Source: Candidatus Omnitrophota bacterium
GTDB taxonomy: Bacteria; Hinthialibacterota; Hinthialibacteria; OLB16
Direction: 5' to 3'
DNA: 64,000 nt
Assembly (NCBI GenBank): GCA_020632575.1
Contig: JACKFH010000006.1
Span: 124,001 to 188,000 of the forward strand
Below are positions 6,472 to 15,506 of this stretch, piece by piece. The notes under the pieces are model-generated. The model had not been told where the DNA came from. It saw only the letters and a program-made list of their open reading frames with translations, and searched no databases. The position numbers were made by a program, and so were the translations under genes. Position 1 is the first letter of the stretch. Each line of letters begins with the position of its first letter.

Positions 6472-8325
6472 ATGCTGCTCAAGAGACTAACGCTAGCCTT
6501 TACAGTTTTTTTCTTTTTCTGCGAAACTACCCCCTCCCTCAACGCCGCCAACCTCGAGCGCAAGGAATCCGAGGCCGCCATCCCCGGCCTCTCCTATGGC
6601 GAGGTCGAGGACCTTCCCAAACCGAAGACCATCTTCTTCGGAGCGGGGCTCGACAACATCCTGGCCGACGCCGCCGAGTGGAAGAAGCGAGGCATCGACG
6701 CCTTCTTTGTCGACTATGTGGCGCGCGAATGGTCGACCGATATCTGGTCCACGGATGGCAAGCCCTGGACCATTGGGGAGTCCGACGAGACTCTCCAGAA
6801 GGCGAAGAAGGCGGCCGCGATCTGCCGAGGGAACGATCAACAGACCTTTCTGAAAATCTCCTTCGACCACACCCTCGATTGGTTCGACGATATCCTCTGG
6901 CAACGAGCCAACAACAACTTCCGTCAGTTCGCTATCTTCGCCCGAGAGGCCGGATTCGATGGCATCGCCCTCGATATCGAGTACATCAACGAGCAGTATG
7001 TCTTCGATTGGGAGGGTTACGATTACGATGGGTACACACGGAAGGACCTTGTCGAAAAAATCGAGGAGCGCGCGACACGGATTCTCCAGATCCTGTACGA
7101 TGAATTCCCGGACATGATCTTCCTCACCTTCCCCGAACAGGGACTCGGCTTGGGAGGTCACATTCATAAGGCATGGATCGAAGAGGCGGCCCGTCAGAAT
7201 GCTCCGGGCGGGCTCCACTATTGCACCGAATACACCTACCGACACTGCAACATCAACTACATGTTCGGGCACGTTTGGTCTTGCCACGAACTCTTCCATC
7301 GCATCCTTAGTGACCAAGCCTGGAAGTATTGGAAAGAAAAGTGCTCGATCACCGCCGGCCTCTGGCCCTTCAGTTCGGATGATTACCGTCTGTATGGCCC
7401 CGGCATCCCCTTTGCCGAACTCAAACAAGGTCTCGCATCCACGTTAATGTTGTCGCCGAGATACAACTGGATCTATGGGTCTTACACCCAGGAGCAATTG
7501 ATCGGCCGAGATTTGGAGAAATATGAAGGAGAAGAGGATATCCAGGCTCATCTCCAGGCGTTGGCTCAGAAGGAAATGGTGACCGATCCGAAGTGGGTGG
7601 ACCTCGCCAAGGAACTTCGGGCGGCCGAACTGAAAGACTATTCCAAGGACCTCGGCGTAATCCCCCTCCCACAGTTGGTCGGCCCCGGAGACGATGTCAA
7701 AGTTGAACTCGTCCCGACTCGTCCCGGTCTCGAGAACACCGAGAGCCAACAATACCAGGACGCCTGGGAGTTTGGCCTGAAGATTTTTTCTGGAGAGGAT
7801 GTCGACCTCAAGGCGGATCTAAGAACCATCACCGATTGGAATGTGATCGGACCTTTCCCCAATCCCGACAATAGTGGGTTCTCAACGGTCTTCCCTCCCG
7901 AGGAGGGGATTGACCTCGACGCCAAGTATGAGGGGGTGAACGGCCAAAGAATCTCCTGGAAGGCGCTTCATCAGGAGGGTCCCGCCACATCGGTTGACTT
8001 CAAACCCGTTTTCGAGCCCGATGAATGGACTTGCGCCTACGCTCTCTGCTATGTCACCAGCCCCGTGGAGAAGCAGGTTCAACTCCGCATCGGCACGAAC
8101 GACTCAGGGAAATTGTGGGTGGGCGGAGAATTGGTCATGGATTACCCCTATGACAGCCGCGCCACCCTCGACCGGGATGTCATCCCTTACACACTTCCGA
8201 AGGGAACCACTCCCATTCTGATCAAGGTCTGCAACAAAGAGCTGGATTGGGGGTTTGTCTTTAGGATCACCGATCCCAATGGAGAGCCCGCGCGTGATTT
8301 GGAGTTTTCTTTGACCAAGGAGTGA
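6472..8325 (+). CDS. Secreted TIM-barrel glycosidase-like protein with C-terminal beta-sandwich domain
   Basis: 617 residues with a signal peptide (LLKRLTLAFTVFFFFCE, cleavage near SLNAA). Residues ~50-370 look like a (beta/alpha)8 barrel of the glycoside-hydrolase type: KTIFFGAG, GIDAFFVDYV, AGFDGIALDIEYIN with acidic residues at a strand end, and DMIFLTFPEQG. Residues ~460-610 carry DWNVIGPFPNPDN, WKAL and RIGTNDSGKLWVGGE, typical of beta-sandwich modules in planctomycete-type secreted enzymes. The start at 6472 is chosen for GGGAGGT at 6458-6464; the open frame runs upstream only because it is the restored frame of the toxin remnant. No exact family was recognised; polysaccharide degradation is inference. 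Confidence 0.65.
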   Translation: MLLKRLTLAFTVFFFFCETTPSLNAANLERKESEAAIPGLSYGEVEDLPKPKTIFFGAGLDNILADAAEWKKRGIDAFFVDYVAREWSTDIWSTDGKPWTIGESDETLQKAKKAAAICRGNDQQTFLKISFDHTLDWFDDILWQRANNNFRQFAIFAREAGFDGIALDIEYINEQYVFDWEGYDYDGYTRKDLVEKIEERATRILQILYDEFPDMIFLTFPEQGLGLGGHIHKAWIEEAARQNAPGGLHYCTEYTYRHCNINYMFGHVWSCHELFHRILSDQAWKYWKEKCSITAGLWPFSSDDYRLYGPGIPFAELKQGLASTLMLSPRYNWIYGSYTQEQLIGRDLEKYEGEEDIQAHLQALAQKEMVTDPKWVDLAKELRAAELKDYSKDLGVIPLPQLVGPGDDVKVELVPTRPGLENTESQQYQDAWEFGLKIFSGEDVDLKADLRTITDWNVIGPFPNPDNSGFSTVFPPEEGIDLDAKYEGVNGQRISWKALHQEGPATSVDFKPVFEPDEWTCAYALCYVTSPVEKQVQLRIGTNDSGKLWVGGELVMDYPYDSRATLDRDVIPYTLPKGTTPILIKVCNKELDWGFVFRITDPNGEPARDLEFSLTKE

Positions 8326-8338
8326 ACCTGCGACGTCC

Positions 8339-8400
8339 GGGGCTATGGCCCCACATCGTTCTTCCCCCAAGACTGCGCTCGCGCGGAGTTCGATTCCGTG
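8339..8400. repeat. Two-hairpin intergenic element, likely degenerate REP-like copy
   Basis: A short hairpin GGGGC(8339-8343)/GCCCC(8348-8352) is followed by an 8-bp stem at 8382-8400 whose core, CGCGGAGTTCGATTCCGTG, resembles the hairpin core GCGGAATTGATTCCGC at 20365-20380. It occupies the gap between two convergent genes. Relationship to the 20.3 kb pair is inferred from layout and core similarity. Confidence 0.4.
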
Positions 8401-8408
8401 TGATGGAT

Positions 8409-9692
8409 TTAACGTGGAGTTGAACTCCCCGAAGCAAGAGGAAGGCCACTCATTCGCATTTCCTCCCTTTCCGCCTCCTGTTCACGCACCGCCTCCGAAT
8501 AGAATTCTTCCTTGTCCACATCCCAAAGGTAGGGCTCGCCGGTAAAAGGGTCGGTGGGGACTTCCTCAAAAAACTCTGGAACCAATTCGGAAGAATTATT
8601 CACTTTGGTTCCAACCTTGAGTTCGTGGATTCGGTTTGCGAGGTTGAGTAATGCAAGATCAACTTGAGCGTTGGCTGCGTAGAAATCTGGGAATAGATCA
8701 AGAGAACTCGAGAGCATGCCAGCGAAGAGGATGTCGTATTTCCCAGAAAATTTTTCCAGTGGGTATCCAATAAAGGCTTCCCACAGATGCGCAAGGGAGG
8801 GATTCCGATTCAATTCAGACTCAACCCCTTTGTCCAAGCAGGCGTATTTGTACTCAAGGAGTGTCATTCCTTCTTCTAACTCGGCGGAATAGCCGAGGTC
8901 TTCCATGTTTTTCATCTCTTGAAATGCGAGGTAATTCAGTACATTTTCAATTTCGGAATGGCGGATCTCGGGACGGAGTTCCAACAATCCATCCCAAAGC
9001 CGCCGCAGTTCATTCTTTTCAGAGCATGACCCAATCAGTTCGTGGACAAGAGAACAGCCGGATTCAATAGTGGAACGAGTCGTAACAAAGTCGATGGTTG
9101 AAATAGGTGGAGAGTGCCGAACTAATCGAATGAGATGGAGGATATCATCCACCGCTTCGGCGCAGTCGCCGTCAAGAATTGCCCACCGGACCTCAACGGT
9201 GAGAGCTACTCGAATCGGGCCCAAACTCATTCCACCTTCGAATCGACCGAAGTCTCCGACACCGAATTGATATTCGGAATGTCCCACAATTTCTAAGACT
9301 CTTTCAATACGCACGTTCTGGGATTTCAGGTAATCGAGAATATCTTCCCTCTCCTCAGCGGACAACTCTCTTCCATCCCGCAGTTTTTCCAGGAGTTCTT
9401 GATCGGGGTAGTCCCAGTTTTCGTAATGAAGGCCAGGAGTACTGACTTCCACGAGTTGCAGGAGATCGGAGGGAAGCTCTGGTTCGCCAAGCCAATCAGT
9501 TGACACGTCTAGCGGTTTCGATTTCATGTCCTCCCAGATTTGTTGCTCCCATTCGGAGGTCATCTGCAATGAGAAATCGAGCATCCTTTGGTTCTGTATT
9601 CTCTTCCAGAACACGAATCCCACTGGCAGCGCGATGACGAGAACGATCAACGTGTTGCGGAGCCAGTGGGATTCACGTCTTATATTGCCCAT
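8409..9692 (-). CDS. Membrane-anchored hypothetical protein with DPFTGEPY tail
   Basis: A 427-residue protein not recognised as any named family. One N-terminal membrane helix (about 12-30) follows the basic MGNIRRESHWLR, so the bulk lies outside the cytoplasm. The body is alpha-helical and acidic. Near the C-terminus is VPTDPFTGEPYLWDVDKEEF, a motif that recurs in uncharacterised Planctomycetota-like exported proteins. It is convergent with the secreted glycosidase-like gene and divergent from the YggX-like gene. Function unknown. Confidence 0.7.
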   Translation of the reverse strand: MGNIRRESHWLRNTLIVLVIALPVGFVFWKRIQNQRMLDFSLQMTSEWEQQIWEDMKSKPLDVSTDWLGEPELPSDLLQLVEVSTPGLHYENWDYPDQELLEKLRDGRELSAEEREDILDYLKSQNVRIERVLEIVGHSEYQFGVGDFGRFEGGMSLGPIRVALTVEVRWAILDGDCAEAVDDILHLIRLVRHSPPISTIDFVTTRSTIESGCSLVHELIGSCSEKNELRRLWDGLLELRPEIRHSEIENVLNYLAFQEMKNMEDLGYSAELEEGMTLLEYKYACLDKGVESELNRNPSLAHLWEAFIGYPLEKFSGKYDILFAGMLSSSLDLFPDFYAANAQVDLALLNLANRIHELKVGTKVNNSSELVPEFFEEVPTDPFTGEPYLWDVDKEEFYSEAVREQEAEREEMRMSGLPLASGSSTPR

Positions 9693-9836
9693 TTGACAAT
9701 TCTAACCGAGACTGTAGAGGATGCAACCGAGACTTTGTTCGGAGTCCCCCGCTGGGACCTCTTTCTCTATCGCAATCACGGTCTTGGCTGTTAAGATGGA
9801 AGAAGAAACTGTTTTTCTTGGAGGGGACTTCCGCTC

Positions 9837-10130
9837 ATGGGTGAAAAAATCATTTGCAAGCGAACTGGGAAAGAAGCCGAGAAGATGGAGAAATCCCCTT
9901 ACCCCGGGCCTTACTCCGATCTCATTTGGAACAACGTCAGTCAGGAGGGGTGGGATGAGTGGCTTGAAGCCTCACTGATCATGCTTAATGAGTATCGAAT
10001 GAACCTGCTCGATCCCAAGCATGCCGAAATGTATGACAAGCAGATGCTCGCCTTTTTGAATCTCTCGGAAGAGGGAGATGATCCGGGATTGCGTACGACC
10101 GCGGTCGAGCCGAAGAAATCCGAAAATTAG
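9837..10130 (+). CDS. YggX-like Fe(II)-trafficking protein
   Basis: A 97-residue protein related to YggX, which protects iron-sulfur clusters and labile iron under oxidative stress. Family landmarks are ICKRTGKEAEKMEKSPYPG at the N-terminus (YggX has CxxxxKEAEGL..YPG), then ISKE/AW-like VSQEGWDEWL, MLINE-like MLNEYRMNLLDP and a helix ending MLAFL. A short acidic tail exceeds the usual ~90 residues. GGAGGGG at 9820-9826 supports the start. It lies two bases from the convergent VWA gene. Confidence 0.8.
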   Translation: MGEKIICKRTGKEAEKMEKSPYPGPYSDLIWNNVSQEGWDEWLEASLIMLNEYRMNLLDPKHAEMYDKQMLAFLNLSEEGDDPGLRTTAVEPKKSEN

Positions 10131-10132
10131 AA

Positions 10133-11317
10133 TCAATCGAAGACTTTCGACAGCGGCCAGAAGAGGTTTCTGGGAGCCGGATACTGAGCCGCTCCCGCGT
10201 CCCCCTGGTATTTCACAATGATCGTTCGAGTCGTCCCGTCCTTCTCGTACTGAGAAGTCCGGTAGGTCAACTGATAGTATCCCTGATCCCCGCGCCCTAA
10301 CCGTCGCGCCACAATCGAGTAGAGAGCGTCCACATCTTCTCCGCTTGGTGCGAATAAAAATTCCCCGCCTGTCTTCCGCGCCAGGGATTGGAGCGCTGGC
10401 AAACTGATCTCATCGCCGATGCCGATTGCGAAGATCGGAATTCGCCACATTCTGGCTTGCTCGATCACGCCTTCAAGTGTCGCCCGAGACAACGGAACGC
10501 CGGTGCCGTCATCATCCTTGCCATCGGTCACCAGGATGATGGCTTTCTTTCCTTGGCAGTTCGCGAGCTGCCGTGTTCCCATATCCACCGAATCGTAGAG
10601 CGCGGTGAATCCCCGCGGATTGATCTCGAATAGCCCGGTCTTGACCTTGTCCTTGTTGTCGGTCAATGGAGTGGTGTGAACCGCATGGTCCGAAAACGCC
10701 ACGACTCCCGCTCGGTCATCCTCGGCGAAACGGTCGACAAAACGCGATGCGGAGGATTGAACGACATCGATGTATTCCTGCATGCTCCCACTGGCGTCGA
10801 TCAGAAACATGATGCTCAATGGATCCCCGGGAATCCGATCCGGAATGCACGGGGCAAGACTCGTGATTTGCTGGGGCGCTTCATCCTCCGAGACCTTGAT
10901 CTCATTGAGTCGAACATCGTCGACAGGGGTGTACAGATCTTTGCGCAGGGAGACCACCGCCATGACCTCTGGGAAATTGGTGATGTCGATGCCGAGAATC
11001 GCCACCGGCTTCTCGTGCCAAGCCTCGTTCCAGTTGTAAACCGGCGCTTGAGGGAGCCGAGGTCCGGCGTCGGGGAGTTGTGGGCCCGCCTCCATTTGAC
11101 CGGCATCCGGACCACTCGCCCCTATCGGACGCATCTCTGGCTCCATCGGGCCGGGTTCAATCATCTCGCCGGCGCCTTGGTTGGAGGGAATCGGCCTCGG
11201 AACCGCCGGTTGGATCTCCCGCCCTGGGGAGATCACGACAGTTTCCGGCTCCTCGGCCCGGACTGGCGTTCCGAAAAGCGAAAACGCTAGAAAAAAGCAG
11301 AACGGTTTGAGATACAT
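10133..11317 (-). CDS. Secreted von Willebrand factor A-domain protein (VWFA-related family)
   Basis: 394 residues: signal peptide (MYLKPFCFFLAFSLFG, cleavage after VRA), a Pro/Gly-rich stretch (about 25-90), and a VWA domain whose metal-ion-dependent adhesion site is MFLIDASGSMQEY. Other landmarks are ITSLAP and IILVTDGKDDDG, plus a C-terminal YYQLTYR segment, as in the acidobacterial VWFA-related group. The start at 11315-11317 is preferred over an upstream in-frame codon because GGGAGAGG precedes it and the signal peptide begins there. Probably a cell-surface or periplasmic binding protein; the ligand is unknown. Confidence 0.82.
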   Translation of the reverse strand: MYLKPFCFFLAFSLFGTPVRAEEPETVVISPGREIQPAVPRPIPSNQGAGEMIEPGPMEPEMRPIGASGPDAGQMEAGPQLPDAGPRLPQAPVYNWNEAWHEKPVAILGIDITNFPEVMAVVSLRKDLYTPVDDVRLNEIKVSEDEAPQQITSLAPCIPDRIPGDPLSIMFLIDASGSMQEYIDVVQSSASRFVDRFAEDDRAGVVAFSDHAVHTTPLTDNKDKVKTGLFEINPRGFTALYDSVDMGTRQLANCQGKKAIILVTDGKDDDGTGVPLSRATLEGVIEQARMWRIPIFAIGIGDEISLPALQSLARKTGGEFLFAPSGEDVDALYSIVARRLGRGDQGYYQLTYRTSQYEKDGTTRTIIVKYQGDAGAAQYPAPRNLFWPLSKVFD

Positions 11318-11490
11318 GGTCCTCTCCCTTATCGGTCCGTTCTCCCCCAAACCTTAATGCACAATTTTATCCGAACCAGTCTAAGCAGAACAATATTAGA
11401 TGGTTACGATAGATTCAAATTTTTATCAAAGTGCGGGTTCCCAGCCACGCTTTTTGATTATACACGATTTGACGCGATTGAAACCCAGGA

Positions 11491-13446
11491 TTAGGGGTTT
11501 TGAACCCGATAAACCGTGGTCGAATCGGCAAAAACCCAGTTCATCGGCCCGGCTTCCGTGAAATAGCTGGCGCCGCCCGACCGGACTATGGGTTCGAGTA
11601 GATTTTCCTGGACATTCCATCGACAGAGGCTCCCCCCGGTCAGACAATATGCCTCGCCGTCCGACCCGATCCGAATTCTCCTTGGAATCGAGAATTCAAC
11701 TGGGCCCCTGAATAGAATCCTCGCAGTGCGGGTGTCAATCAAAGCCACCTCATTGCTGGCCGAGCTCACCAATACGCCTCCAGGCAAAGCCCCGATCACA
11801 TTGGTGACATCGGTCCCAGGCCATGAGGCGATTCGATGGACCACCTTCGTGGTTTCCGGATCGAAGGCGTAGATCAAAGAACTCTCTTGTGTGGGAGGAT
11901 GGCTTTGCATCTGCCCCCAACGGTCTGTGCCTCCCCAAAGAAGGCCCGATTCCGAATCGAAGGCGAGGGTGGGCAAATTTTGGTCCCGAATCAGGTGATG
12001 ATGGACATTGATATTCTCAGTCTCCGGATCGACTACCGCGAGCGCCCCACCGAGCTCCCCGTATTGGGAATCGGAACTCATGAAGATTCGTTCGCGATCC
12101 ATGGCGGTGTCCCTTGGACGCGTCTGCTTGTACGCCGCGCCGAGTTCGATCAGTTCCTTTGGATTGATTCCAAATTCGAAAGGAAGGTCGGGATCGTAAC
12201 GGCAAATCAAGGAGGAGACATAAACTCCGAGATATCCTTTTCCCTGGTGTCCAATGGCGCACATTGGTTCTCCGGTCACTCTTGCGATCATGGATTTGCT
12301 ATGGTCGATGACGCCCGTCTGGGGATCGATCTTCCAAAGGTTCTGTTGACTGTAGTTCGCTCCGATGACGCAGCGCGGGCCAAGCGACTCGATGAACATG
12401 ATTCCGTTTCCACCCGGAGCGTGATTGTCGATTTGCTTTGACTTGAAATCGCCGCTTTCCGGGTCGTACCGGAATATGACTCCAAAGTGGCTGATTCCGA
12501 TCAGAACTTCATCGCACGTCTCCAGAAACCAGTTCTCCGCCGGCGCTTTTGGATCCCCGCAGAGAATCAGTTCCCCGCTCTCCCCAACCTCATAGAATCG
12601 GCTGCTCGGGAAGGTGATCGCAAAACGTCTGTCGCCGATATTGATCCGGCTGGAGATGTTCTGATCGCCCTCGGGAAGGATGGGCTCCTTGTTTTGCACG
12701 GAAGACATTTGGGATCCAGCCTGAATCGGCTGCGACTCGGATACTTCCTCTTTGGCCAGCGATCGAGTCTCAGGATCGAAAATCATCCAGGTCTCTCCCG
12801 GGCCCCAACCTTTGAATCGAATCCTTCCGTCCTCGGTTTCGCTAAATCCAATCGTGTATTTCTTTCCCGGAACGGCTTGGCGAATCAAATCGAATTGTTT
12901 GTCCTTTGGATCGAACTCTCCGAGATAGGCGTTGGGATACGTCCCGAAATAAATTCTTCCGTTGGAGGCCCCAAAGGCGTCCCATGTGTAGTCGGTCTTG
13001 GGGAGGTCCGATTGGATGGTTTGAAAGGTCTCGGAACTGACATCGAAAATGTGCGCGCGACCGTTGCCGTAAGGCATAATGTAAATGTTCCCGTCCGCGC
13101 CCAGAGCAGCCCCATGCGAGGCGATGTCATCGTTGGGGATCGAGAATCTTTTTACGGATAAATCGCGACTGTCGATGAGGAATAACCAGTTTGCCGGGGC
13201 CGACCCGCTGAATGAAAAGACCGCCAAGGAGTGATTGTCCTTGAGGTGTAGAACCCGTCGCGTGTACCCCAGGAGTGTTCGGACACTCGGAGTTCCAATT
13301 GCTTCAGTGGTGGGGAGGGTGTCAGCTTCGACCTCAAGAAGCCGCGGCGCCCGTTGGAAGGCCGTGTGGTCCACTGTTTGAGATTGGGCGATTATTGCGA
13401 GGGCTGGCAAGCAGGCGAGAAGGAAGTGGAGTTTCGACCTCATCAC
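11491..13446 (-). CDS. Secreted beta-propeller-like protein
   Basis: 651 residues with a signal peptide (SKLHFLLACLPALAIIAQSQ). The mature part is a run of ~45-residue units of the type G..IYF.TYPN..LGEFDP and DGEAYCLTGGSLCRW, with recurring F/Y-DP-E/K motifs (FDPETRSL, YDPESGDF, IDPQTGV, YDPDLPFEF, VDPETENI, FDPETTKV). This is characteristic of a seven- or eight-bladed propeller related to SMP-30/PQQ-like proteins. No catalytic motif was recognised. It lies upstream of the VWA gene on the same strand, separated by about 170 bases. Confidence 0.7.
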   Translation of the reverse strand: MMRSKLHFLLACLPALAIIAQSQTVDHTAFQRAPRLLEVEADTLPTTEAIGTPSVRTLLGYTRRVLHLKDNHSLAVFSFSGSAPANWLFLIDSRDLSVKRFSIPNDDIASHGAALGADGNIYIMPYGNGRAHIFDVSSETFQTIQSDLPKTDYTWDAFGASNGRIYFGTYPNAYLGEFDPKDKQFDLIRQAVPGKKYTIGFSETEDGRIRFKGWGPGETWMIFDPETRSLAKEEVSESQPIQAGSQMSSVQNKEPILPEGDQNISSRINIGDRRFAITFPSSRFYEVGESGELILCGDPKAPAENWFLETCDEVLIGISHFGVIFRYDPESGDFKSKQIDNHAPGGNGIMFIESLGPRCVIGANYSQQNLWKIDPQTGVIDHSKSMIARVTGEPMCAIGHQGKGYLGVYVSSLICRYDPDLPFEFGINPKELIELGAAYKQTRPRDTAMDRERIFMSSDSQYGELGGALAVVDPETENINVHHHLIRDQNLPTLAFDSESGLLWGGTDRWGQMQSHPPTQESSLIYAFDPETTKVVHRIASWPGTDVTNVIGALPGGVLVSSASNEVALIDTRTARILFRGPVEFSIPRRIRIGSDGEAYCLTGGSLCRWNVQENLLEPIVRSGGASYFTEAGPMNWVFADSTTVYRVQNP

Positions 13447-13481
13447 GGCCTATTCAAATCCCTTATCCGAAGAGAATGGAT

Positions 13482-13519
13482 AAATAAGAAAAAAGGGGAG
13501 GATCTCATCGATCCTCCCC
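13482..13519 (-). terminator. Rho-independent terminator of the Cys-rich protein gene
   Basis: A perfect 10-bp stem (13495-13504 with 13510-13519), loop TCATC, followed on the minus strand by TTTTTTCTTATTT. It lies 56 bases downstream of the stop of the gene at 13576, so that gene is probably a single strongly bounded transcript. Confidence 0.88.
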
Positions 13520-13575
13520 CAAAGTTTTTACTAATTAGTAAAAGCCTCTTTAGTATAACAATCTAAAAGCTGCTC

Positions 13576-13995
13576 TTACTGAACGACGCCGCAGGAGCTG
13601 CAGCCGCCACCGCAACCGCCGAAGCATCCAAGGACGCCACCGACGAGGTTGCAGGCGCAGTCCAGAACGCCACCGACGAGGTTAACCGGCATAGCGAGAA
13701 TGCCACAGACATTCAGGCCGCAGCCACCACCGATACCACCGATACCACAAGCGCCACCTGGCGGGCAAGCGCCAGCCATCGGAGCGCCATCCGGGCAACC
13801 GTAAGGCAAGCAGGTGCAGTAGGTGCACTCGCCTGGCTGCGGCTGAATCGGGGTGTAACTCACTTTCACTTCATAAGGGGCGCAAGCGCAGCAACTGTTG
13901 CTGCAGCCACCAAAGATAAAGGCTTGGCTGGCATCGGCGGCCATACCAAGAGCAAGAACCACAACAAGACCTAAAACTACCCGTTTCATGCTCAT
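13576..13995 (-). CDS. Small secreted Cys/Gly-rich protein
   Basis: 139 residues: signal peptide (KRVVLGLVVVLALGM, cleavage near ADASQA), then a mature part of ~115 residues with 18 cysteines in clusters (CSNSCCACAP, ECTYCTCLPYGC, GACPPGGACG, LDCACN, LGCFGGCGGGCSSC) and many glycines. NLVGGVL occurs twice. ATG 13995 is chosen because AGGAGG (14001-14006) precedes it; the codon before is an in-frame TTG. Its own terminator and strong ribosome-binding site suggest high expression. Possible roles are metal binding or a disulfide-linked surface layer; no family recognised. Confidence 0.78.
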   Translation of the reverse strand: MSMKRVVLGLVVVLALGMAADASQAFIFGGCSNSCCACAPYEVKVSYTPIQPQPGECTYCTCLPYGCPDGAPMAGACPPGGACGIGGIGGGCGLNVCGILAMPVNLVGGVLDCACNLVGGVLGCFGGCGGGCSSCGVVQ

Positions 13996-14231
13996 CAATT
14001 CCTCCTATTAATATTTACCACCCTGCTCAAGGCAGGTTTCTTGAATACCCGCGTATCAGGTAGACAAGAATGTAATACACTTAAGCCTTGAAAAGCAACC
14101 CCTCTCTGGTTGGGGAGAAATCTTCCCTTTCCCAGTTGAGCACGGGACCACTTTTCATTGACTCGATAACAAAGTTATCTCATCAGCGACTCCGTGTCTA
14201 CCCCTAACTTATCGGCAAACTTTTCCGGAGC

Positions 14232-15359
14232 TCAAGTTTTTTGCCGCCCTAAAAATGAAAATCGACCGCTGGCTCTCCAAATCAATAGAATCCAAAGGAA
14301 AATCGCGCACCCCCACACCCCAGGACCCCCCTCAAACGCGGGTGAAATTTCGGAAAAATCAAGGGCTACGTCTTGGCATAGCGCGTTTACCACCAAGCCA
14401 AAGAGGACCGAGATTGCGACAATCGACACCAAGTACGCCATGATCGCCAGATTGCCTAGGAATTTTCTGACAAGAGCAATCGTCCCAATATTGGTCGCCG
14501 GACCCACTAAGAGGAAGACCAAGGCCGCCCCGGGAGAAAGGCCCTTGGCGATTAACACCGCCGCAAGCGGTGTGGAGGCGGTGGCGCAGACATACATGGG
14601 AAGGCCAATCAGGATCGCCAATCCCATTTCCACAATCGGAGAACCCAGCGCCCCCGATAGGCCGAGATCGTCCGGAAGAAGTGACGCCAGAAACGCCGAA
14701 AAGATTAAACCAATGGCCACAAGGAACGCGATTTCGTCAAACAACATGAGGAAGGAGTCGCGGAAAGCCGTTAAGAATCTTCTTAACTTGGAGGCATCCT
14801 TCGCACCCCTCGAATCCGGGGTCGAACAACAATCCCCTTCGGACGCCTCTTGGCCGCAACACGGTTGGTTGCTCGAACAGGCGCTTGCTGTCTTGTCCAC
14901 CTCCATTTCACCTTTTCTCATCGGATTCTTCTCCAGACTCCCGCCAAAGAAATCCAGAAAGATTCCGGCAGACAGCGCCGAGAGTCCCGCCGCGAGCGGG
15001 CGCGCAACCGCCATCACTGGACCGATGGGGCCCATCATTCCGTAGGTTAGAAGAATCGAGTCCACACCTGTCTCTGGAGTCGAGATAAAGAACGACAGTG
15101 TCGCTCCAGGCGATGCTCCCTTCTCGCGAACGGCAACCGCGGTCGGAACCACCGAACAGGAGCACAACGGAAGAGGGATTCCAATCAACGCCGCGGTCAA
15201 TGTCGGACGGAACCGTCCTTCCCCCAGCAAGCGCAGCAATAAATGGGTTGGGAGGTAGAGGTGCAGCAGTGCGGCAATTCCAAACCCAACCAAAAGATAA
15301 GGGGCCGCGTCCACCGATAGAATCCAAAGATGCTCAAAAAAACCGTTAATGTAGCCCAT
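14232..15359 (-). CDS. SO_0444-type Cu/Zn efflux permease
   Basis: Integral membrane permease of the family annotated as SO_0444 Cu/Zn efflux transporters (related to ArsP/DUF318). Two homologous halves of about four helices carry PLCSCSVVP (first half) and CATASTPLAAV with VGPATN (second half). The halves are joined by a hydrophilic linker with many cysteines (ACSSNQPCCGQ, GDCCSTP), probably a cytoplasmic metal-binding loop. Start at ATG 15357-15359 chosen; a GTG at 15401 is also in frame and no strong ribosome-binding site decides. Direction and metal are inferred from the family. Confidence 0.8.
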   Translation of the reverse strand: MGYINGFFEHLWILSVDAAPYLLVGFGIAALLHLYLPTHLLLRLLGEGRFRPTLTAALIGIPLPLCSCSVVPTAVAVREKGASPGATLSFFISTPETGVDSILLTYGMMGPIGPVMAVARPLAAGLSALSAGIFLDFFGGSLEKNPMRKGEMEVDKTASACSSNQPCCGQEASEGDCCSTPDSRGAKDASKLRRFLTAFRDSFLMLFDEIAFLVAIGLIFSAFLASLLPDDLGLSGALGSPIVEMGLAILIGLPMYVCATASTPLAAVLIAKGLSPGAALVFLLVGPATNIGTIALVRKFLGNLAIMAYLVSIVAISVLFGLVVNALCQDVALDFSEISPAFEGGPGVWGCAIFLWILLIWRASGRFSFLGRQKT

Positions 15360-15506
15360 GTTTCGACAAATACCCGCCGCACTCCTTGGATAACGAAACA
15401 CCCAGGTGAGTCGTTCTAGCGATTGAAAAGGAGGATGATTGCTTTATCCTCATTACCGGTTCGAATTCTTTGATTTTTCATTTTGAATGATTCCGAGGTC
15501 CGTTCA

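Noticed and set aside
6493..7428. 311-codon open frame antisense to the secreted barrel gene
   Set aside because: It mirrors the codon bias of the sense gene, has no ribosome-binding site or family motif, and the sense gene has a signal peptide and coherent domains.
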